Below, in pieces: positions 36,246 through 50,059 of a DNA stretch of 64,000 bases. The position numbers and the translations under genes are program-made. Where the stretch lies: the NCBI GenBank assembly GCA_027405735.1, contig JAPEHQ010000002.1, positions 186,001-250,000 on the forward strand, in the 5' to 3' direction. The stretch is from Mucor racemosus (Eukaryota > Mucoromycota > Mucoromycetes > Mucorales > Mucoraceae). Below the pieces are notes generated by a model. The model was not told the origin of the DNA. It saw nothing but the letters and a program-made list of their open reading frames with translations, and did not search any database. The number at the start of each line of letters is the position of its first letter. The first letter of the stretch is position 1.

Positions 36246-37745
36246 GGTCGCATTATGAGACCTGTTCCTAAATTTATTTTGTATCTCACGGAAAATTCAA
36301 AACAGGTAAAATTCACTGCTTTTTCCTTGAAAACTGGGTTTCACTTTTCATCGCTGCTATACTTTTTTTTTCACTAAATAAAACCAAGATAAAATTATAT
36401 GCTAATGTACTTGAGATTTTCAGCTTTAATTTAAAAACAAGTATCTGGAAATATATTTTATTTTTTACAATTGGTATTGATTTTTCAGCGCTAATGTTTC
36501 AGATTTTTACAGTATTTTACTGATAAAATTAAAACTTTGGGCTTTCATATCTCTCCGAATAATTAAGCTATACTAACGCTCTTTAATAATAAAACGTACT
36601 TGTTTTGAAGCACTTTATAACATATTTCAGTATAAAAAGATTATGAGCACTTTTATTTTTTTTTCTTTTTTTTGACTTTTTTTGTAGCCGGTTTCAAAAT
36701 ATTTATTGGATTAAGTTGCAACTTTTTTACACTCATATCATTGACCTCAATGAGCTATACCTAACCCAATTTAGGTCTTTTCAAAATATTGATCTTTCGT
36801 GGAGATATCCTCAAAAAAGTGTACAAAGGAATACCTTTGTTTCCAGATTCAATTTTCCCCTGTACACCCTCATCGGAAATTCTGAATTTGAAAAAAAAAT
36901 TGGTAAAAGTCTTATTTTCTTTACAATAAATTTAGCTAGAAGGTTTAGCAATAGCTCTATCGATAGATAATGTTTTTGTGCATAATTTACGTTATTTATA
37001 TTTGCAATATGCTTATAAAAAGCAATGTATATCTCTAAAAAACCTTCAAAATTTCAATCACATTTTACACAAAATTTAATGTGAAGCATTCAACTAATTT
37101 TTAGTTAGATGGATGCAGAATCCAAAACTGTACAAAAACTATTTAATGTGCTAGGTCGACTTCCCTTGCAGTTCATGAACTATTAAACAATTTTCTTCTT
37201 TGAATCATTTTTCGGTCAGTCTTTACAAATGAATTTTGGAACTTGGTTGGCATAGGCTGTAAACTATGATTTCGATTTTCTCAACGAAAAATCAATATTT
37301 TTTGCTGAAATAAAAAATACCGATTAGCTTTCAACAGAATATATCTTGTGAACACAAAACGTAACACCTCCATCCAGATGCGCCATTTTTACAATCAATT
37401 ATAGGTCGATTTTGGTTAATTATATGTCAATATACTTATATTTATTCCAGTATTATTAGCTCTTCTACTTTTCGAGATATAATACCAATGGCCCATAGAA
37501 AAAAAAGGTGTATTTTCAGAGAAAGTGTTACGTAATTTGACTCAATATTGGGCGAAAACATTCGAAAACCGTTTGAAACCTACTTTTTACAATCGTAAAA
37601 AACCGACAGTAAAACTCTATCTCTGCGAATTTCAATCTATAACTTCCAAATTTACATGAAGATAAAGACACTGATCTTTGGCATGTTGATTTCAAAGAGC
37701 AATGTCCACAACCTACTATGTGATTTATCGAAAGGTAAATCGTAT
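36246..37745 (-). repeat. dispersed repeat family A, copy 3
   Basis: One of the two longest copies, about 1.5 kb, homologous on the reverse strand to copies 1 and 4 and over its full length to copy 2. It shows the ATCTATCGAT block near 36960 and the CGAAAAATCAATATTTTTTG motif near 37287. A block like the AAAGTGCACCTATA end of copy 2 appears later at about 38040, so an LTR-like piece may have inserted between. Confidence 0.75.
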
Positions 37746-37848
37746 GAAATCAATCAAATAAAAAAGTACCATTTTATTATGAGCCTATAGAGAGGGTTTA
37801 TATACTAATTGGATGAATGTATTAAATGTGAGTAATAATATAATTAGA

Positions 37849-38015
37849 ATGAGCATTTGGATATTGTGTTAATACATTGGAATGCTGCTTATATAATTCA
37901 ATAGTAGCATGATGATAGACGCATGGAATATGACCTTGCTTGATTTGCACGTTGAACATCATAGTTTGACGGATGTTCTAAATTGGTAATTCGGTATGTC
38001 CTAATTCTGATAGAT
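37849..38015. repeat. LTR-like dispersed segment, copy 2
   Basis: Second copy of the segment at 26575-26744, located just beyond family A copy 3 and apparently interrupting its end. Ends are not defined. Confidence 0.5.
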
Positions 38016-40049
38016 CTCTATATGCCGAAAAACCATTACCAAAGTGCACCTATAGTACTGTATTTGAATAGATAAACAGGTGTCTTTATTATTACTACGG
38101 TTGTACCGTCAAGATATTCAATATACTTCATTTAATCATGTTTAATCTGTTTGATATTCCTAATTGCTGGTATCTTAGGTCTTAGGTTTCAACTTCCGTT
38201 TCGTATTTCGGTTGGAGTTCAACATCTCAATGATATCCTGCAGATCAGAATATTAGGATTACTACTTGTGTCAACACTGATAATGACATTATTGTTAAGT
38301 GTCATTTGTAATAGATGGCAGTAACAAATATATTAACACTGCAATTAAAGTCTGTATTACCTCGTTTTATTTGCAGGAAAGACGTTTATTTTTTTAGTGG
38401 TAGAGTAAATGCTGTAAGCAGTTAAAAAATAATAAAAATTTTGCTTGTCTCTGGGTAAATTTTTAAAAAATAAAATTTTCTCTGAAATTCCAAATACCCA
38501 TTTTTTTTAAAAACATGTGATCTATCAGAAGTACAACATTTGATATATAGAAGATCTCCGACAAATCTAGCAGATCTTATCTATTATCCAGTAACTGGTT
38601 CCTGTCACCCAGGAACTAATAATGAAACATAACTTATAGCAATATTACCACTGAAACATAACATGTTATATCCATACACATTAATAATAATATCTATTGT
38701 CACATCTAATGGATCCCTGTCCATTAGATCTTATCATACAATTCCAATAACTATATAAACCCATATTTAATTCATTCTAATAAAAAACGTTACTTTTGAC
38801 GTTGATTTTATTTACAAAGTCTATTTATATATATACTTAAGATAATCAACTAAAATACCATTAGAACTAGATATATATGTATTAAGTATATGTATAAGAA
38901 AAAAGATAAAGATGTCAAGCTATGAGTATAAAGATCAGGTATTTATATGTTTTAGGAGCGCGGATATAGGGTATAACATTCGATAGTTGAATCTTGATTT
39001 CATAAGTTGGGAGACCAGTTGTATGAGGTTTTGATGTAAATAGATATGACCAGAATCAGATCCGACAAGGAGGAGGCAAATTTAAGTAGATAGAATATTC
39101 TTTATAACAGAACAAACCAATGTGAATCGTTGGTAAAGATTTCCATTGGCTCAGCTTCAATAATATCACCTCATCTTAGACTAAATATAATATATAATAA
39201 AATCACTCCACCTTATTCCATAATTGAGATAAAGTTGATATGAATCATTCCTTCCAGTTCCTAACTCTAATAATCATGTCCAGATAACATATTAAGAACT
39301 TACGATGAACCATACATTCTGCGCTCATTATTAGTATTACATAATCCAGCTCAATATTTAGTCAATATCCTAAACAAAGTCTCGATAAATCAAATTGAAA
39401 ACAGTTTATAAGGGAATCTTTTTTTGAATAGAAAATATCAACGTATGTTTGAATATAATAAAGAAGAATAGTACATTTTGAAATTAAATGAATAGCATCA
39501 TAGTATATATTTTATTTTTATAAATCCGTTAAGATTTGTGATTTTGTAGCCCTTTTTTTTGAATCCAGATGTACCAACGTACACTTTTCAAAATAAATCC
39601 CCTTATTAGTGGCTAGTGTTGTACAGTATGTTTCATTTTATACTTTACATAAAATAAGCTTTTGAAAAATTAGATATACAGTAGAACCTTAATTTTTGAA
39701 TGAAATTTCGATACCTGCATCTCATCACAACTGCTTGAGATATTTAAACAGCCGCGTCCGGTCTGTCCGGTAATTTTTTTTTAGAAATTTACAGCTTGGA
39801 AATATTATTAAATTACCGTGTCCGGAGACTGTTCGGCATTTTTTTTTGGAGGAGTGACCATTAGCAAAAATATGGATCACACATTTAATTTATAATAAAA
39901 AGAACAACTTTTTTTAAAACCACACTCTGGGGTTTGTAAAAGAGACAAAAAAATCTGTACACCTAATTTCCTTTTTTCTTTTAATTTGAATTTTTTTAAT
40001 TTGTCAGTATGATAGTAGTTCTACTTTTGGTTATAATCCTTACGCTATT

Positions 40050-40145
40050 TTATTAGGTTGTGTTGTTAATAAAAAGTGTAATACCTTGGCCAGATTATTT
40101 CTATCGACCGTTTTGACATTTCAGCTTGCTATTGACACCTAATAA
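40050..40145 (+). repeat. short core element, copy 2, with its own inverted flanks
   Basis: The core (about 40063-40124) matches 5146-5206. It is flanked by TTATTAGGT on the left and ACCTAATAA on the right, an inverted repeat quite different in sequence from the one around copy 1. It abuts repeat family D copy 2. Confidence 0.7.
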
Positions 40146-40149
40146 GGTC

Positions 40150-40600
40150 TGTAAGCTTACCAGTTCTCGGCGAATATGGATACAAATGACCTCTCGTTGC
40201 AATGATACATAATTACAGTATATATCCATGGAATTGCAAAATCTCAGCCTTCCCATGTTTTTATGAAAATGGAAAAATGAAAACGCGCATTTTTTTAACT
40301 ATTTTGTATGGGTTGTTTCAGATATTCTTTCAAATTTTTTATAAAACTAAACAATGATTTGAAATTGAATTTTGAAATTGTACTTGATGCTCAGTAGATA
40401 TATGAATAGCATATCTTGATTTCATTAGCTAAAAGCCGTTTTTAAAGAAGTTAAATACAAGTTTTCAACCCACCTTTAACTTCTACTTAAAAAAATAAAA
40501 CAACTAAAAAAATGTTTGTAATCAATGAATATTGATAAAAATGAGCGGCAAGTTTCAAAATGCAGTATATATACTACAGCTGAGTAACAGTAGACATAAT
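40150..40600 (+). repeat. dispersed repeat family D, copy 2
   Basis: Collinear with 25680-26200, with shared CCAGTTCTCGGCGAATATGG, CTCTCGTTGCAATGATA and TTTTGTATGGGTTGTTTCAG. No ORF. Confidence 0.7.
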
Positions 40601-41030
40601 TAAATTTTTAGCTTCTCATTAATTTGCAGATCAAATTGTAGAAATCAAATGCCCATTTTTTTTCAAGTGGGGCTTTTGGCTTTGAAGACTATAAAAATTA
40701 GAAATAGAGCTAAATCAACCAGTCTAGCATATGTGCTAATGATAACTACCAAAATTGGAAGCATATAAACGTCTTTTTTATGTTAAATCAAATTGGTGCT
40801 AGACATTTATAAAGCGAGAAAAGTGTTTTTAGCATTTTCATGATAAATAATAATATTTTTATTTAGCTTTTTATATAATCTATATATACTTTAACAGAGA
40901 TAATAAAAAAGGCTCTATTATTTAGTAAAGTGTCTTTTGTTGGGAAAATATAAAAGATAATATAAAGTTCCAACGCCATATCAATATATAAGAATAAATA
41001 AGTGAAGATATTTGTAAAACCAATATATGA

Positions 41031-44000
41031 TTAATCTATTCTTTTTATATTTATAATTTCTGATCTCCATGTATTCCAATCATTTTCCTGCTCAGGGTTT
41101 CCGAACAATTTGAGTGCTTTCAGTTGAAGGAAATAGCTTCCAGTCAAAGAAGGGATCGCATACGTTGCATCCACGTTTTCAGGATTTATATGTACTACGC
41201 TATTATTAAAGTAATAACCGTTCCAACCAATGTATAAATCACTGTCTTTTGATGTTGCTGGTATATCAGTGTTAGGGAGTAAAACATAACCTAATGAATC
41301 CATGCTAGGTAGCTTCACTAACTCTGCTGTAATCATTTTTGTTGGATTGATCAAATCAAATTCGACAATGACAAAGTAATCTAATCTATCATAGCTAATC
41401 TTGGGATTGAATTCGTAGGTGATTCGATTTTCAGTTTTGTTTATATATGTTTCATTATTGTAATAAGTATGCATATCGCTTCCAAGGATTGGGAGATCTT
41501 TTTGACGACCAGTAATGCCAATATAAGGGACATGAATAGGTTTGGCTTGGTCAATTCTAACAGATTGTGTGTTATTTGAATCATTTTGGTTCACAGGAAC
41601 AAAATGTATATAACCACCATACATAACATGATCCTGCGGATCAGTGTTTGGTGGTTTAATTGTTACTGTAATTATTTGACTCTCTCCTGGATTCAAATGT
41701 ATTTCGCTCGATGAAAAATCGATGATCGATATAGCTTCCTTGTTGACAGAAGGTTGATTTAGAGAATTGAATATTGAACCTGTTCGATTGTATGGTACTA
41801 CTGCGGTAGAAATATTATTATAAACATTATATGATACATGATAAATAGCATCGTTTATAACAGTCAAGTTATGCGTAATGTAATCTAAAGAACTTGTATC
41901 ATTAAAGCTTATTTGAGATGGGCTAACTCGCACTGTTTGTATAATAGCATCATAAACTATAAAAATAAACATAATAAGGGCATTGCTACAAAATTATCGC
42001 CTATTTACTTACCCTGAACAAGTCCTGCTCCTTGTCTAATGGGATTTTCAATGATATTACTACTGGAATTATCGGCATGTAATTGTAAAGCATAGTTCTT
42101 AAATTTATCATGCATTGTCTCTATATTTGTTTGATTTATACCATGGTGTTGTAGATATAATGCAAGTGAACCAGAGATATAAGGACACGCCATTGATGTT
42201 CCATCTCGAATTCCGTAACCACCAAGGTAGCTGGGCAGTGTTGAGAATACTGTTTGACCAACAGCAGCAATATTAGGTTTAAAATCAAGTTCTGCTGTAG
42301 GACCAATACTTGAAAATACAGAGATGGTATTGGCTTTAGGATTGTGGATATATCCGTCAATCTTGATAGCAGTAAGCTCAATTTCATTTGTTTGATTTTC
42401 AATCAAATTTAAAAGCTTCAAACCATTTTGAAGGGATATAGAAACAACTGGAATTGAGTCCTCAGCATTCAATGAATTCAACTCTTCATCAACATTATTA
42501 TAGAAAATAACACCCAATGCACCAGCCAATTCAGCATTTTTGACCTTGGCAGTAAATGAGCAAGTGCCTCGCTTGATGAGTGCAATTTTGCCTTTCACAG
42601 ACTTGGAAACAAGTTTAGGATTGCAAGCATCTTCATTTAGATTTGTGCTATTTGTATTTGCTATAGCTAAAGATCCATTTATGAACCTTTTGGTGCTATC
42701 TCCAGAAGGGTATGCATCTAAAACCAATGTTAATTTAAAGAAAAGTGAATCTAAATCGTGTATTAATTACCAATTAATTCACCAATTCCAGTAATGCTCA
42801 ACTTGTAAGGTGGATTATAGAATTCATTTACCACAGAAGCAACAGATAATGCTGAAAGTGCAGTAGATGGGACAGAAACACTATATACGCCATCACTACC
42901 CTCATTTCCAGCCGCAACAACAACTACACAATATATATTATTAATCAATAATCTAAGCATAACCATGAATTGAATCACTTACCACTGATACCTGCAGTAG
43001 AGATCTGATTAACCACTTTTACCAAAGGTATAGAGATATCTGAAAAAGGTTGAGTATTGCCAACGCTCATACTAATAATATGAACACCAGCTTCATATGC
43101 CATAATAAGTGCATCCAAAAGAATTTCGTCTGTGGTACTGCCATCTTCACAACTAAAAACTCTCCACATACCAAGACTTGCACCGGGTGCAACACCTTCA
43201 AAGTTCTACATGTTTATTTAGCTGTTAGGCATGGTTAAATTGCATAAATCGAGCAGAAATTACATTTTCGGGGTCAAATCCAGCTATAATTCCAGCAACA
43301 TGTGTTCCATGACCTTTTATATGGCAAAGAAAACTGTAAGAAAATGCTGCTATATTCAAATTAAAACGAGTACTTAATACAATACCATCACTAGAAGAAT
43401 TTTTTCCACAGTTATCTAGCGGATCATTATCAGGTTTCGTTAAAGATAAAGGATCTGAACTGTTGTATTTGTTTCCAACAAGATCATAGCCAGCAATCAC
43501 CTTAAAACCTTCACCGAAGCCTCCGCCCAACGCTTTAAGGTTATAATCAATACCTGATTATATAGAAAACTATGAATTATTTCTGAATAATGAGTGTTTT
43601 TGTCATATTACATGCATACCAGAATCTATTATACCGATAAACACACCTTCCCCGGTTAAATTAAGCTCCTGTCTGGCTTTGTTTACTTGGGATATATTGT
43701 GTGGCATTAATGATTTGATTGTTTCAGGGGTAGGCGATGAGCCTTTTTCAGGTTGTACTTTTTTCACTGCCGAGATTGGTGATGCTCTTTTGATCATTCT
43801 GTTTACAGACATGGAAACAACGCTACTCTGGTCCAATAAAAATTCAATATTGCTGTAATCATAAACTTCAATGGACAACCCGGTAAAAAACTTGTGAGTA
43901 AAGATTCGGTGCACTTTAATACCAAGATTATTTTCAAATATTCTATCTAGCATTTCATCCACATTTGATTCTGCTGTCAATTCTAAAAGATATCGACCTT

Positions 44001-44160
44001 GTAATTTTTTAATTGAGGTGTGAATATATTTTGGGTGGTATATTAGAGCAGCATGCCGTGCAGTGGTTTCAAATGGTAAATTTGCGAATGCTAATACGAA
44101 AAGAGCGAAACTAGCACCAAAAAAACTATTATTGAATCTCATGAAAAAATACAATTGCAT
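41031..44160 (-). CDS. secreted subtilisin-like serine protease (S8) with PA insert and Fn3-like tail
   Basis: Seven exons (44160-43620, 43553-43386, 43313-43264, 43205-42983, 42923-42771, 42717-42013, 41956-41031) give 921 aa. The N-terminus is hydrophobic (a signal peptide, either from Met1 or Met7), followed by an inhibitor I9-like propeptide. The catalytic triad is complete: Asp in IGIIDSG, His in GHGTHVAG (about 238) and Ser in GTSMACPYISG (about 552), with the oxyanion Asn in AAGNEG. Between Asn and Ser lies a PA domain (GKIALIKRGTCSF..). The C-terminal 300 residues are beta-rich and carry many N-glycosylation sites, as in Vpr-type subtilases. It is presumably an extracellular protease. 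The second intron uses an AAAAG acceptor, chosen because it restores the spacing before GHGTH. Confidence 0.9.
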
Positions 44161-45513
44161 ATTGAAAAGGTTTCATTTCACAGAAGGCTTTTTATATGCT
44201 TTAAAATATAACAAGCTACCAAACTTAACGGCTTTCTGATCTAAATTTAAACCATCACTGGATTCAGAATAAAATATAATATACAAATGCTTATAATAAT
44301 TAGATCGATATATATATAAACATCATCATAAGAGTGATACAAGAGTCAGTCTTCTATCGGCAAGAGCTATGTAAATGCCGTTTATTATTGATGGCACTTT
44401 TTCATATGTATATACAATATCAGACGATACAAAACAGAAGGCAATTGTTTTTAAACATTACCGAGCCACTGGTAGCACAAAGCACTACAATATGTATAGC
44501 AAATGAATTCTAGTGGCTCTTTTTTCCAGTGCATAATAATGTTTGGCTAGTCTTTGTGCATTACAATTTGGTAAATAATTGAAAATATGCACATCAATAA
44601 GAAACGCTTCCATTGATGATTGTAAATCTTGAAATCTACTAAGCCTTCTTTACTTTTTACATGTAAAAAAATACAATTTAAAAACGATGTTGATGTTAAT
44701 TTTCTAAACATATCCCAAATAATCATTCTACTTTAATTGAGTATAAATTTCAATGAAATAACAAAATAATCCTAAAATTCGCGTTTTGGGCCAGCATGGT
44801 ATATAGATACTAAACTTTGATTTGATTTGATTTGATTTGAAAATTATAAGGTCAATCATACATCTCGTCTTAAAAGAGCTACAAGTGAGCTCTTTTACCA
44901 TACTTAATCACAAAAAAATATCTCATATTGCTCTAAACGCCTTGAAGAAGTATGCTAAAATGTCATAAACTCGAATAAATTTGAAAACAAAAAACTAGCC
45001 TTATTTGATATTGAAATAAAGATCAGATTCTTCTTTATGTTGGTTCAGTACCATGCCTCACTACTGACAATCTAACCAATGTTATTAGTCAACTAAAGAG
45101 AATGCTCTCAAAACTACTAAGTGACACAACTAAAATAAACTTTTTTGTTATTCAAATTATCATTACACAGGTGCATTTTTTATAAAATTTGATACCAAAA
45201 ATGCGCAATTTTGAACAGAAAATGAGCGTAAAATACGAGTATAATGTACAAATTACGATAAATACCGTGCTTCCACTCTCAATTTAACCTCACACAAAGG
45301 TCTAATACTTTTCAAAAAAATGGGCAAAGTTCTCAACATCCGGTAGCTGGTCAAACCAAATCTCATCAGTGTAACCCATGATTAAGGTACCGTGTTACAA
45401 CACCTAAGCCATTAACTGTAATCTACTTGAGATATTGAAGTTGGAAGCTTCTCAAAGTAGTGGTTTTATTCTGTGTTCTCCTGCTAAATACATATATTGA
45501 TAAGGATCAATAC
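44161..45513. promoter_or_regulatory. divergent intergenic region (protease / channel-like gene)
   Basis: About 1.35 kb of AT-rich DNA hold the promoters of both neighbours. A (TTTGA)n-type short tandem (GATTT units) lies at about 44819-44840. No specific operator was recognised. Confidence 0.5.
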
Positions 45514-48500
45514 ATGGTAATGAGTGCAAGTGCATTATATCAAGCGGTGCCAGTGGACCATCTGTCACCTCGGACGACGTCAGTAGAGAAATCATCAGTG
45601 ATCAGCATATCGGAAAATAAAGAATGGGTTGCATATATAACAGAAAGCAAAAACTTACGGATTACAAGGCTTTCGATTTCAGAAAATAAATATTCTTTGG
45701 AGCCGTATACAGAGTGGAATATTGAAAGATACATAAAAACTGATAGCGTTCGCTGTTACTTTCTGTCGGTGTCTTCGGATGGAAAAAGAGTTGCATTGTC
45801 TTTTTTGAAAATGGATAAAGATGGTGAAGTTGAAAAAAAAGAGAGGATATGTAATCCAGATTGTTTGGTTTTCATCAAACACAATGTAAATAACAATTTT
45901 ATATTGGAAAGGCGTATCAAGTTCCAAGGTAGAGCTGTCTTTTTGAAGAATGATAACTTGGCACTGATAAATCAAGACATTTTGGAAATCTATGATTGCA
46001 AAAAGAATTACAAAAGAATTTGTTGGTTTAATGTTCGTCTCCTATTTGTAAATAGGCAATGGTATGCTCACGAAGGCATCGATACATCAGAACCTGTAGT
46101 CAATACATCCTGGGCTAATTTTAAAGGTTTAAATAATTCATATGAAGCGGCCAAGAAGATCATACACATATCAAAGCTCATACAACACAATGTATTAACA
46201 GTAACCTATAAATACAGTGTAGCACGTGTATGGTCTATTAGTGAAGATGGTGCTAGAGTAATGTCTTTCAAATGTAAAGAAAGTGAAGAACTTATGGCTT
46301 TTTCAAGAGATTATAAATTTGTAGCGACATTTATTCGAAAAGACAAGCATATCGTTGTATATAATGTAAAAAGTGGGATTGCAATCAGTAAAATGACAGG
46401 CTTATTTGAAAGCGCTTCAAAAGAGTTGCTTGAAAACCATACTGAATATCGGATGAATTATGCATATTTCTGTGCTGAGGGTCGATATTTGGTGGTTGTT
46501 GCTATTGATAAATTGAGTGTTCAAATTGCGGGTAATAATGCAATGATTACTTTTGAAGTTTGGGACATTTCTGCAGCTAAATCCGTTTATCAGCAAAAAA
46601 GAGAAATCAAGGTCATTTGGTCTACAGAAAGCAATAATTCGACAAAATTTATCCAGCCATTTGTAGTTGACACAAAGACATCCAATAATGATGTGTGCAA
46701 AACCTTCAGAGTGATTTATTCAACACTTTCAAATACTGATGACTGTGAAATTAAAGAGTTGCTCATAGATATTCATAAAGAAAGGAAAGCTTTTGAAATT
46801 CGAGAAGAGTCAATCTTTTTTGGAGACTGGAAAATTCTCGAACAATCACCATTTGAAACTACTACCGTAACTACAGAGGAAAATAATTCTGATGCTACTA
46901 GTAACGATATTCTATATTTTGAACAAACTCTAAAAGGCGCTGCTTATATTCTTAGAATTGATTTACATACTGTTCAGCTATGGTGTCAAAAAGCAGCTTC
47001 GGAGGATAAATTGATCTACATTAGAGCTTTCAAGACATCTCTTTATGGTTTTAATGATGCTTATAACGAAGTTTGGATTCGTTATACCAAAGATAATATT
47101 GAAGATGAAGCATTAAAATATGCTGCTTTAGAAACAGAGCTTTCCGATATTCTATCTACAAAGTTTAAAAAATTGAGTGACACTAAAAAGGCTTTGGTTA
47201 AATCAGTATATGAAAGTATATATTTCATGTCGGATCAATCAAATGGAAGAATTGCTGTAAAAATTCATCAAGAAGAAGCCAAAGATTACCGTTTAGAAGA
47301 GATATATTTACCTCTAAACCAGTTGAATACTCCCAATGAATATGTGCATGAGTATCACTTCATTGAAAGCGCATGTCAAGCGCTGCATTATCTACTAGAA
47401 TCCGAAGCATCAAAAAGCAATAACAAGGTAAATACATATTATTAACTTGGAGTATGTAATTTAACTCTATTATTAGGAAATAGGCCACCATAAAGTGCTA
47501 GACAAGACAAGAGAAATTATAAACGTTTCAATAAAAAGAATGCAAAATATCGAGTCGACATACTTTACGACATTATCCGGAAGTAACACTCTCGCTATGT
47601 TGGCATCTTTCTATGAAGGACGAAAAATCCTGTTCGATATAGTGCGAACAGAGCAACTTGCAGTTAATTTGATGAGCTATGTGAGGAAGCATGATAATAA
47701 CAAGGTCCAAACCGAAAATGCATTGATTGTACTTTTAAACGATGAAGAAACCGAAGATACCTTGGAGGATGACCTGTTTCGATTATTGCTGAATAGAATG
47801 TTATTATTCTCCAAAACATCAGGAACTGGCAGCTTTTCGGCTATTACAGATACTGTTTTGCATCTTCAAGAATGCGGCAATAGAGATCTTTTACTTGAAA
47901 GTAGTCAAAAATTGGCATTTTTACAAATTAAAAGGGAAGATATAGCAATACAATGGTCTGAACTTGGAGAAAAGAGTTTTGCGCCTACAGTCAAAGAGAT
48001 CATGAAATCTGACTTTGTTCATATGCAAGCGTATTCTTCTAGAGAGCAAATACCAAAGTACACCAATTACTGGTTTCTGAAAGGGTGGTTTTCCTACATT
48101 GCATATTGGTGGTCTGTGTACATTACGTATGGATTTAATTTTTCACTAAAAAAGGAATGGGAAAATAGTAAATTAAAGGTTTGGCTTGGTTTCTTTAAAC
48201 AAAAACATGAGCGAGCAGCCAAAAAACTGTTTACACTTTGCGTTGTACCACTGTATTATTTCAACTCGTACAGTGATTTTTCAGAAGATCGAGATTCAAC
48301 ATTTACAAACAAAAACTTAGACAAGTCTTGGATATCAAGGATTTGGAATTATCTCCAACAAAAGCTTCACGATTTAAATATTATATATTTACCAGCAGAG
48401 AAGGACCATGTAATGCCATACAGGCCCACTAGCGCTTTCTTGAAAGCAATGACGAATCAACATGAAAATGATATATTTCATCAAGGAGATACTATTTTCG

Positions 48501-50059
48501 AACTATTGCTTCAATACAAATGGAAGACGTTTGCACGAAATAGATTTTTTCTCGTTTACTCTATTCACATCACTTATTACATTTCATATTTAGTCGGTGT
48601 TTTATTTGCAAGAGAAGTATTCGACTACACACTAGGTTCATCTATCATTTATGACAGCGGACATCTTGCATGCATCTGTCTAATGTTCATCTCGGGTGGT
48701 ATCTTGTTGATGCAAGAAATACATCAATGCGCAAAATCTGGAAGCAAGTTTCAATATATAAAATCACCGTATAACGTTGTCGACATTGCAGCATTTGTTT
48801 TACCAGTTGTTAGTTTCTGGCAAATTTTGTATTATAAACCAGGAATTGTGAGTTGTTGCAGGGAAGAATTCATCGTGAACAACGTTTTAATGTGTATATA
48901 TATTTAGGACGAATTAGGGAGCATTTGTGTAATTATTTTATGGATACACGGAATACTAAGACTAAGAGCTTTTTCTTTTATTGTAAGTATCTTTGAATTA
49001 TCATATACAAGTGTAGCTTATAAGTTTATTTCAGGGGATTACTCTGGAAACAATCATTCAATTAATTAAATCAGTGTATAAGGTTTTGTTTATCATGCTA
49101 TTAGTTGTTTTTGCATTCACAAACTCTTTTATGGTTTTGCTGTCTCATAAAGATGATTCGTTTTTCCAAGAACAATATTCTGGTTCATTGAATCTCTCAA
49201 ATTCAAATTTAGCCGAAGAAAATAACGTCGATTATAATGATTCAAGTGCAAACAATAACTTTAATAATCCTTTCAAGGCCTTCTCTATGCTGTGGTTTTT
49301 TATATATGGTGTTTGGGACCCCATTAATAATGGCGATGCAGGGGATGATTATATGGTCATGGTTTTAGCTATCCTGTTTTCATTTCTTACTATACTCATA
49401 TTCTTTAATTTGGTTATGTAAGTATAATTGATTGCAATAATTGATTTTTCCATTTACGTTTCATATTTTTATTTTTATTTTTGAAATATAGAGCATTAAT
49501 GTCAAGTAAGGCGGAAGAAGTCAAAGCGCGTGGCAAAAGGGTGTGGTAAGTTGATTTAAACATGCATTTATCTTTTATATACACACATTCTTACTTAAAT
49601 TCTTGTTTTGATTCATATAAAACATAAAGGATTACGCATTTTGCTGGTAAGTAAATTTAACTATTAAACCAAATTTGTTGAGTTACTTTATACTAACATA
49701 GATGCCTTTTCGAAAATACAGCTGTTATTGCTGAGATCGAGCAACTATGGTGCACAACATATGAAAAGCGTTGCCGGAAAAACAACCCAACCTCTATTTA
49801 TTATTTTGCAAAAACTAACAATGTTCGGAAACAACAGGAGAGTCTCATTGAAGGTACGGAAAGATTAATTAGAAAAATATCTTCCAAAAAATACGCACAA
49901 GAATCTTTGATTCACGCAATGAATGGAGCTGTTTCTGAGTTGGATACAAAAGTCCAGGAAGTCTATGACCAAGGAAATGTAATTTTGCAGCAGTGGAATC
50001 AATTTAGACAAAACTTGCTTGCTTCGCAATCGAATACTGCTTCAGCCAGAAATGTCTAA
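45514..50059 (+). CDS. large membrane protein: propeller-like N-terminus plus TRP-like ion-transport domain
   Basis: Seven exons (45514-47427, 47477-48847, 48908-48982, 49035-49417, 49492-49545, 49630-49646, 49722-50059) give 1383 aa. Residues 1-640 contain repeated beta strands of WD type (SVSSDGKRVALSF, CAEGRYLVVV, ITFEVWDIS). A helical linker follows. From about 994 there are six hydrophobic segments (about 994-1020, 1032-1053, 1069-1092, 1100-1118, 1136-1157, 1225-1250). A pore-like helix near 1199 (NPFKAFSMLWFFIYG) sits between the last two. IFFNLVMIALM then leads into a cytosolic helix with a coiled-coil tail. This order is that of the ion-transport (TRP-type) domain. I believe related proteins are expanded in mucoromycete fungi, but no homologue was checked. 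The first in-frame ATG is 45514; 45520 is also possible. Ligand and ion are unknown. Confidence 0.85.

Larger units (their letters stand above)
29783..41030. other. gene desert with LTRs, MITE and repeats
   Basis: About 11 kb without an intact gene. It holds two solo LTRs of one family, a third MITE, family A copy 3, family D copy 2, the second short core element, an LTR-like segment at 37849-38015 and a possible TIR at 39679. Two medium ORFs (31883-32212 and 33324-33617) lack any protein-like signature. Confidence 0.7.

Noticed and set aside
38510..38820. Segment with a TATA-like motif and TG start, considered as another LTR
   Set aside because: No second copy in the window and no target duplication or clear CA end.
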